Shown one piece after another: positions 56,849 to 64,000 of a stretch of 64,000 nt of DNA. A model generated the notes under the pieces. That model saw only the letters and a program-made list of their open reading frames with translations. It ran no database searches and was not told the DNA's origin. Each line of letters opens with the position of its first letter. Position 1 is the stretch's first letter. The stretch comes from Hypoxylon rubiginosum. Lineage: Eukaryota; Ascomycota; Sordariomycetes; Xylariales; Hypoxylaceae. The position numbers and the translations under genes are program-made. The stretch is taken from NCBI GenBank assembly GCA_902806565.1, contig CADCXA010000055.1, forward strand, positions 1,674,001-1,738,000, written 5' to 3'.

Positions 56849-58619
56849 AATAGGGGGCGTTATGTGGTAACTATAAAGTATGAGATATACGGGATGCTGA
56901 AGGTATAAATGTACAGACTCAGGACGGCAGAGAAGTCGCCCTAAGTTGCCAAATACATGTATCTACCTTCATATGTAGATTTACAGACGTTTTGTGCCCC
57001 TTTGTTTCGCTCGGTCATCAATGCTCCTAATGGGAGGTACTCTAGGTACCCATGCTCGATAGCTGAACTTGAGTTTCCATATCCTCGCCAGGCTATGGCT
57101 TTGAATTAGGGACGGGCCGTATTCGTCACGGCCGGCGATCGTGTTTTTCGAAGGAAGTACTCTTCAAACTCTATAACCGCTAATCGCGAGAGTGTCGCTT
57201 GTCACGAGGGCGGGGTTTTGCAGGCTAATCATTTACTTACAGAAATATCATATCTCAGTTTAATGCACCGGCATGTGCGTAATTGCTTGGCATGTCATAG
57301 CGTTAATACATACTATGTAGAAGTTGGCAAGGAGCAATCGGTACCGAATGGAATCATGGATCATGGATCTACACAAGAGAACGAGCCTCAGGAACACCAA
57401 TCCGTTTCGTACCCACGTTGCCTTAAAGTGATCTACGTGCTAGACATAACAGCGATCGCAACTCGAAGTAGCGTATCCTCATTATCAGATGTAGCAGCCT
57501 TGCCAGCACCGGTAGCGAAGGCGAAGTGCATGACGACACGTGCTAGCACCCTACAACTCAAGGAAGTATTCCTGCCAGCTTGACAGCAATATGGAAATAG
57601 GAGTCAAAAGGAGTTAAAGGACCGACTCAATTGACATCGAACCAGAGCCAAATACACTCACAGCTAACCGCGGGGTCCCTTTGCAAAAGTCCGCCAGAGC
57701 GGATATCCCCTGTTCCCGCGTGGCAGCGCCCCAACGATTCGGGAAAATATGGCCTGTTTGGTTTGGTATTTGGGGGTGGGTGGGAATGGCACAGCCTGTG
57801 CTAGCCATGCATCGCATTATGCTGCCGGCCGTTTCTATATAGGGCTCACGACTGTTGTTCTATTGTTCTATTATACAAACAAGCTTGTATCAACTCGAAC
57901 AATTGAGCTGCCCCCTTTCTTGCTATTTTTATTGCTCTCTGGTTTTGCATTGGCTCGGCGTGGTTCGCAGTCTCTGGTCGATGTTCCTCGGGACCGTATG
58001 CAACACAATGCGTGCAATTAATGCGGTATTGTGAGACAACGTCTCAGAAGAGGGAGCGCGACGACGTAACGCTATTTGCCAGACGCGGTAGTAGCTAATT
58101 TATCGAATGTCACTCTCCGTGCTGCCGTCCAGCGGCGCAGAAATTGTCAAATTGACCTGCCCGCTGAATCAGCTTACAGCTCCATGTCAGTCAGCACCGC
58201 CCCCAAGACCCATGGGTCGCACTGCGTCAGAGACGAGAAACGGCAATGCGGAAGAAGCCGTCTATGGATTCAAAACTCTTGAAGGATTGTGAATGTAATA
58301 ATCATTATAGGATGAAATGGTTTCATCATCTATCATGGCCCATACACTGGGCCGTGTAACCCTTCACTTTGGACGTGTCGGGTGGGAAAAACTACCCAGT
58401 AGATACCCCTTAGAAGCAGAAGCAGAATCGCAACCATGCGAAGCGTAAGTAGTTCCCATCCTCCCAAAAGCCGCCCCGGATATCGCGTCTCGTCATAAAA
58501 TCCGCCCAAAAATGCCTTTATTAAACACCAAACTCCCGCTCTGGTATCATTTTCCCGTGCCCAAGTAAATGCATAGTAGTAAATCGTAGAATAATTAAGA
58601 GCGCCGCCCGTCGGTAAGA
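56849..58619. other. Intergenic region right of the cluster
   Basis: Open frames at 57218-57583 and 57749-58021 were inspected. Neither resembles a known protein nor has convincing splice partners. No TCCGG operator-like site with A(G/C) in front was seen, which supports a cluster boundary near 56.9 kb. Confidence 0.5.
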
Positions 58620-59608
58620 TTATGAGGTATCCAGAATAGCCGCATGTACTGCAGAGCCTCCGATATTAGGGTTGTTCAGCGCCGTCTGGTTCTGCGGCCC
58701 CGGCTTGAGATAGCAATTGCCCGGCGCGTCGCCGTCGAACGCAAATGTCCTGTTCGTCCACGCCGGGATGTAGCTAACCCCTGCGCATGTGGCATTCCCA
58801 GACGTCCTATTACTGGAAAAGTCCAAGGGTATGTAGAAGGAGTAGGAAGCACACGCATCTATGCAGTCGTCGAAGTTGCCGACGAATAGCGACGATAACG
58901 GGGTATTTGGCGCGTCGCTATTGCAGTATATCCTGTAGGTAGGTCTGTTGAAAACTGAAGTTCGGGTTAGCGACCGTTATTATCTGTCACACTCAGATAT
59001 CCCTAGACTTACATTGAGACGTATACGTGCTCCCAGTTACTCCCGCCGAATTCGTGGAACATCCTTTATCGACATCACTGAAGCCCGTCGGTGTTGCGCT
59101 AGGTGCGGATACGGTGACAGTCGTTGGTGAGCCTCCCGACGCACTTATCGCAGCCAATCGTGATTCAGCATCGTTCGCTCGACTTGCCTCCACACCCGTA
59201 CCGGCTGCCAACCCTATCACGGCTGCAGATAGAATGGCGATAATGAGAGATAGAGTGAAAACCAAGACTGTGCATCCTAATATCCTCTTTGATGGTCTTC
59301 CTGGCTCGGATATTGCTAAAGTTCCATACCCAGAGTGGTGATCATATTGGTAGGGGGAGGGGGAGTTGTTCTCGATCGCCGCATAGGTAGGAGGTATAGG
59401 ATGTATTAATGACGGGTTTGTCAAGTCCTCTGGTTTTGCGGGTGTCACCGGCGTGCGTGATCCATAAGATACTTCTGGTACTGAAGGCGGGTGATGAACT
59501 TCGGGGAAATTGTGAGGTGCTAATTCAGGTGCTTCGTCGTACTAGGAATATCATTAGTCTACCACTCGAGACGTCTCAGTAGTGAGAGATACTCACTCTT
59601 GGAGGCAT
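58620..59608 (-). CDS. Single-pass membrane protein with Cys-rich ectodomain
   Basis: Type II membrane protein of a kind common in filamentous ascomycetes. Three exons, 59608-59597, 59541-59013 and 58954-58620, give 291 aa. The first exon codes only MPPR. The cytosolic part is ~85 residues, Pro/Glu/Ser-rich with a Tyr-rich patch (PSPYQYDHHSGYG). One transmembrane helix follows (about 86-112: ILGCTVLVFTLSLIIAILSA and on), then a short coiled stretch and a Ser/Thr-rich stalk. The ectodomain has six Cys (KGCST, IYCNS, DDCID, DACAS, ATCAG, GNCYL) and N-glycosylation sequons (NRTS, NATC, NRTF, NQTA). The Cys spacing is reminiscent of PAN/apple-type domains, which is tentative. Function is unknown, possibly cell surface recognition. 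Confidence 0.8.
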
Positions 59609-62600
59609 CTTGGCCACGACGATGGCAATGATGAGAATTATTATCAGGAATCCAAAGCTATTGCGGTTTCCGAGAGCGGTCGCAATTCTCGAGGTGTATG
59701 ATCAGGAACAAGATCGCGATTAGAGCTTACAGGAATGGACAATTGTCAGGAAGAGCGGATGAAGGACAGAATATGAACTACGGCGCAAGAATCACAAGCG
59801 GATCAGGATCCAATCCAGACTGGACAGGATCCCTGACCCCAGGAAACAACCCATCTAAGAAACTCGACCAATCGCGACGCCGCTTCAGGCCCTAAATAAT
59901 GAGACCTACGTACTATGTATGTAAGAGCTTGTACCCGAGTCCCGAAATCAGACAAGTCAACACGGCTGGGTTGCATGAAGATGACCGGGGTGCCCGTGAC
60001 CAAATGCAACCCAGCCCTGCTGCCCTGGCGCCGGGGCGGTAGAAGCCACGACCACTTTAGGTCTCTGAACCTGAACTGTCTCGTGTAAGGTACACGTCGC
60101 GACGTACCAAGCACGATCTTGACTGCTACTTTACCTAATACAAAACGGACCTAACGAAGCTTCACGAAGGACGTCTGATACTGTTTCCTTAGGCTCAATT
60201 CCCATGTACATACCTGCCTAGGTACATACGTAGTACATAGGTAGATAGGTATACATGACTGTATTATCGAATTGCGCCGTAAGCGCTTCTATATAGGTAT
60301 AGGTACATAGTAGGTATAGACATGGAGTTTAGCTGTATATGTCCCTCAATGAAAAGGCGGGATATTAGACAAGATGACTAAGGTGGTTTTGGGTTAGACT
60401 ATCTGACTATTTAGCTGCCGCAGTTCTGGTCCAATACTTTGCAATTTTCACTTCCAATAAGCACGCACATATCACGAGCGGTGTGTTCACTTAATGCCGT
60501 CAGCTCCAGATAACCTGATCACATCGAGGGGCATGATCAACGGAAGCATACAATTTTCCATCTACTCAAGCTGTCAAATCGAAGCTCGGGGACCAGTTAA
60601 CCAGTTAGGTAATAGGGTCTTTGTTTGCAAAATACGATTTGCAAAGGCCAACAGAAGCTCACCAATGGGTGGGCTTCCCCACAGCCCCAGTGCCTATATG
60701 CTGGCAGATACGTGCTAGCAGGCTAGGCAGTAATAGTGCACTAACCCCCCTGTAGGTACCTGGACAGGACCCTGTTCTTAAGGGGGAGTTTGGTGCCTGG
60801 GAACTTAAGACAGTATACTAACGAATCATATGCCGTCGCGTTAATGGGAAGTTGAGAAATCAAACAAATGATTCCATATTGCCATAAAGGTCTAAACTAG
60901 ATATCTGAATGTGTAAGAAATGACAACGCTAAAGTAATGACAACATAGGATTAAGAGATCCGTCCTTAGTAGATGGAGCGCTCATAGCCTTCGAGGCCTC
61001 CATAAAAAAAAGGATGAATCCAGTAGCGATGACTAATAATAAACAATTGGAGAAAAGCTAGGAACAAGAAAAATAGCCCGACAGCACCTAACACCAATCT
61101 GGTTTACTTCGTGCCTACGTTGGTAGCATCTTCGAATTCCCATCGTATGCAAAAAGTACACTGCATTGTCGATAGGGACTTGTTCTGAACCTTGCGGCAA
61201 CTATACGACTCGACACCTATAATGAGTGATAATAGATCAATGCTCATGAGCATATGCAAAATACCGTTAAAACGTGCAATCGACAATATTTTCTAAGCAA
61301 TGATCAACATTATCCTAAAGATGAAGTTGAACCAGAATCGTCAATAAGCTGACCTTTAGGACTGAAAACTATCATGCAAAGGCAAGTAGACGCGCTGATA
61401 GGCTGCCTTACCATTCCTTGGCAGGTATGAACTTACTATAACGAAGACAGAAAGATAAGAAATGGACTTTTTCGTTGAAAAGCTGGAGACGCTGACGCCA
61501 GCATCTCGGATGAGGTTGTGAGACCCATAGGGCTGAAGGCTAGAACATTGGAACTCATCGAACCACCGGGGTTTAAACTCCTAAACTCCTATTACGTACC
61601 TAGGTAAGTTGTCTTCCTCTCAGAGTAACTCATTAAACCATCGACAGGTAGAATCTTCAGTTCTCTATCTTTTCAAACAGAAGGGTAGTTTCTCTATATC
61701 TATCTACATGTAGGCACAGATGCTGATAGGCCAAACACCTATTAGAACAAGTTCAAGCCAGTTACTCGCCATACTATTTACCATTCACTGAAGACAGCAA
61801 AGTAGCAACAATCTAAACAACGTCTTTACAGCTTGGAGGGTAACGGATTACCACCACGTGGCGGGAGAGCACAGCCCGTTATACCGGCTACGGTACCCTA
61901 GAAACCAGGTATTACAAAAGTCTGCGCATAGCCGAACCACAACAATAATACCCAAAACCCCTCCCTTACTCTATTCGAATCAACACGATTCGCGACATGC
62001 AAGGGTTTCTCAATTTTACGAGATAGCATTAGTCCTTGGGGACCTGCTTAATACGGACTGGACTGCCAATTCAAGTTAAAATCCGATTAACATCTAAGCT
62101 TAAAGACGTCATAAGTCTTAATCGATACATACAGTAGAATGCGATCATGCCTAAATTCTCACCTCAGCACTGCAGCAAATACGCACAGCGCGGAAACAAG
62201 GGACGGACCAAAAGGCCACCGGCCCATCGCCGGGCCTTCGGCGACTAATTACGATACAGCTTTGTCAAGATATCTAACCGAACACTCTGTCATATGTCAC
62301 AAAATAGAAAAGACCCGACAAACCGGCGACTTTCCCCCCATGGCGGACCCGGTCATCACCTCCGATGACCCGCAACTCTGGGCTTCTCCCTCTTCCTCTT
62401 CAACATACCTAGGTAGGTATACTCAACATATATGATTTCCATAACTGAATTCATTCGTCGAAAATTCTTAGGATTTCCCAGATAATAGCTTGAGGTTGTT
62501 ATTGACTGCACCTCGCACCTGAGCATGATATGTATCGTGGTCCCTGTAGTGCGAAGTGGGCAAGGGACAGGACTTCAGACCATGGCAATCAACTTAATCC

Positions 62601-62961
62601 ATACTTGCGCGGGTTGAACACACCCATGGAGTATCTGGTATAACAGACATGACTTAACACCAATCTCGAAAGCTAGGGTTTCCATTTCCTTCTTGAAACC
62701 TGACTCCCTGAGCTCTCGTAGCATCCAACTAAACCGGGCTGAGGGATTCGTTAGTCACGTGTATAAGGAACCTCTCGCTTACCTATTGGGTAGCAAAGAG
62801 GCACGGCTTTCTCGAAAGCATCGCCACAATGCGCCCAGTTCTATTCTTGTTCAAATCCTATTCGACTTCAACAACGGTCCAGAAGTTGTACCTAGTTCAG
62901 TTAAGCTAGCTTTCGTGTTGATTAGGTAACTTGAACACATCCCTCGAGAGCATCCTTGAAA
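59609..62961. other. Long gene-poor stretch
   Basis: About 3.35 kb with no gene I can support in any frame. It is AT-rich and contains a dense patch of TAGGTA/TACCTA words at about 60210-60320, further CCTAGGTA copies at about 61597-61606 and 62407-62416, and scattered short A runs. No transposase, reverse transcriptase, terminal repeat or tRNA-like fold was found. It could be the remains of decayed insertions. Confidence 0.5.
60205..60320. repeat. Patch of TAGGTA/TACCTA-type words
   Basis: At least six short words of the type TACCTGCCTAGGTA, CATAGGTAGATAGGTATA and TATAGGTATAGGTACATAG lie within ~115 bp. This is the densest occurrence of a motif scattered through the intergenic DNA of the window. 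Confidence 0.6.
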
Positions 62962-63772
62962 ATGCGAATTCCAACGTTGGAGGACGCAACGAGGGCCTTG
63001 TCACTATTCCCGAGCCTCCAAAAGGCCCTAAGTAGTGGTCCTTTAAGCCGTCTCTTAGGCACTCCGCCCTCCTTCAAAGCTGAGATACCCGGTGGTACTC
63101 CTTTCAGTTTCTGCGAGGCGTCGCGCCCGACAGACCTCTTCGAGATCACATCTGTCGAACTCACCCAGCAGCCCGTGTACATGTAATACGTGATCTGAGA
63201 TCCAAAGACGCCGATTTATCTTTCCTTCTAACTGTCGGCAGCGACGACGAATTCACCGTTCACGTCTACGGTAGCTTTCGGGGTTCTTTCACCCCAAATG
63301 CCACCCTCGACCTCACGACGAATTGCGGCTCGCACTGCGAGGAATACGGTGCGCCGCCGGGCGAGACGCCAGGAGAGACCGGGAGGATAGGCTTCTGCGA
63401 GGTGAGCCAGATCGAGCAGCCTTCGGGCGGCAAGGAGAGGAACGCGACTTGTCCGCCCGAGGAGGGTTATGCTCTGATCACCTTGGAAGGGTACGTCATG
63501 CCCATGTTCTTCGGCACTCCGGTAAGCGTTATCTCCAACTTCCTTCTATTCTTTTCTTTTCTTTTTTACTCGACGCTTTGCTCGCGCTCACAATTCGGAT
63601 CGATGGCTGTTGACGAGAGTAGTGCTGGTACAACTTCACCCTTGACGCCAAGACCGCCGAGGGTGAGAGGATATACTGCTTCACAACTGAGGTCTGCTTG
63701 AGGTGGGAAGATGAGGACAAGAATAAGGGTTATCCTCCTGGTCCTTGGAATGATTGTAGATGGCCGCGATGA
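62962..63772 (+). CDS. ML-domain-like (lipid-recognition) small protein
   Basis: Small Cys-rich protein with the layout of ML (MD-2-related / NPC2-like) lipid-binding domains. Three exons, 62962-63182, 63242-63521 and 63623-63772, give 216 aa. The first intron (GTAATA...CTAACTGTCGGCAG) has a consensus branch site and removes what otherwise looks like a stop and a frame change. Visible are FSFCEASRPTDLFEITSVEL, NATLDLTTNCGSHCEEYG, GRIGFCEV, ATCPPEEGYALI, FFGTPCWYNFTLDAKT and IYCFTTEVCLRW. Relatives are usually secreted, but the N-terminus here (MRIPTLEDATRALSLF) has no hydrophobic core, so the true first exon may lie upstream, the signal may have been lost, or the gene may be decaying. Family call is moderate. 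Confidence 0.6.
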
Positions 63773-64000
63773 AGAGCGGAAGGAGGGCATGATGATGTCT
63801 CTAACGCGCCTTGTGTATTACTCCATCTTGGGTGTTAATGCCAATGACTAAAGGGGTAAGAAACCAACATTGACTAAAGCCGAACTATACAGGCATAGTT
63901 GCTTACGCGGTAATATTATTTAAAGGTTATCTTAGTCAACAGGCCAATAAAGTATACAACAGTAGATTCGCCAGATTCCTACTTGTTAATATGCTTGATC
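63773..64000. other. Window edge, no gene
   Basis: This is the AT-rich 3' flank of the ML-like gene. No coding signal was seen before the window ends. Confidence 0.5.

Noticed and set aside
57218..58021. Open frames at 57218-57583 and 57749-58021
   Set aside because: They have no recognisable domain and chance-like composition. The second has hydrophobic runs but no sensible start or partner exon.
59609..62961. Transposable element in the gene-poor right flank
   Set aside because: No terminal repeats, target duplications or transposase/reverse transcriptase-like frames were seen. Decay beyond recognition cannot be excluded.
63183..63241. Stop codon and frameshift making the ML-like gene a pseudogene
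   Set aside because: A 59-bp intron with GTAATA donor, CTAAC branch site and CAG acceptor removes the stop and keeps the frame.
1..64000. CRISPR arrays, operons or ribosome binding sites
   Set aside because: The window is eukaryotic (spliceosomal introns throughout). No direct-repeat/spacer array is present.

Overview
The window is nuclear DNA of a filamentous ascomycete, most likely a Sordariomycete. Genes are dense. They carry short introns (about 45-115 bp) with GTRNGT-like donors, CTAAC/CTGAC-type branch sites and YAG acceptors. The protein families (Arb1, Hos3-type deacetylase, homeodomain/zinc-finger regulator, non-reducing polyketide synthase, Zn2Cys6 regulators) are typical of these fungi. 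Exon models were built by eye: frame continuity was checked across every junction by counting bases, but no alignment or transcript data were available.

Left flank (about 2.2-18.1 kb), conserved or regulatory genes: Arb1-type Argonaute chaperone subunit (+), four-helix membrane protein (+), GMF/cofilin-like actin regulator (+), Nbp35 Fe-S scaffold ATPase (-), Hos3-type histone deacetylase (+) and a large homeodomain plus C2H2 regulator whose C-terminal half is built of repeated HTH-like units (-).

Middle (about 19.3-56.9 kb), a probable specialised-metabolite cluster. The left half has two paralogous FAD-linked (BBE-type) oxidoreductases, a CipB-like reductase, a 12-TM and a 14-TM MFS transporter and a Zn2Cys6 regulator. 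The right half has a second Zn2Cys6 regulator, a non-reducing PKS (SAT-KS-AT-PT-ACP, with no thioesterase, reductase or methyltransferase domain), a P450, a Tri101-like acyltransferase, a salicylate-hydroxylase-like FAD monooxygenase, a 234-aa protein of unknown function and a head-to-head pair of paralogous Tri3-like acyltransferases. In outline, the PKS would make an aromatic or cyclised polyketide from an acyl starter, the P450, monooxygenase and flavin oxidases would oxidise it, the acyltransferases would esterify it (or possibly help release it) and the MFS pumps would export it. An 11-bp palindromic core, GACTCCGGAGT, lies in two divergent promoters of this region. Related A(G/C)TCCGG half-sites occur in several others, which suggests one Zn2Cys6 regulator controls both halves.

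Right flank (about 57-64 kb) is gene-poor. It holds a single-pass membrane protein with a Cys-rich ectodomain (-), a 3.3-kb stretch with no recognisable gene, and an ML-domain-like small protein (+). No tRNA, rRNA, CRISPR array or intact transposon was seen.
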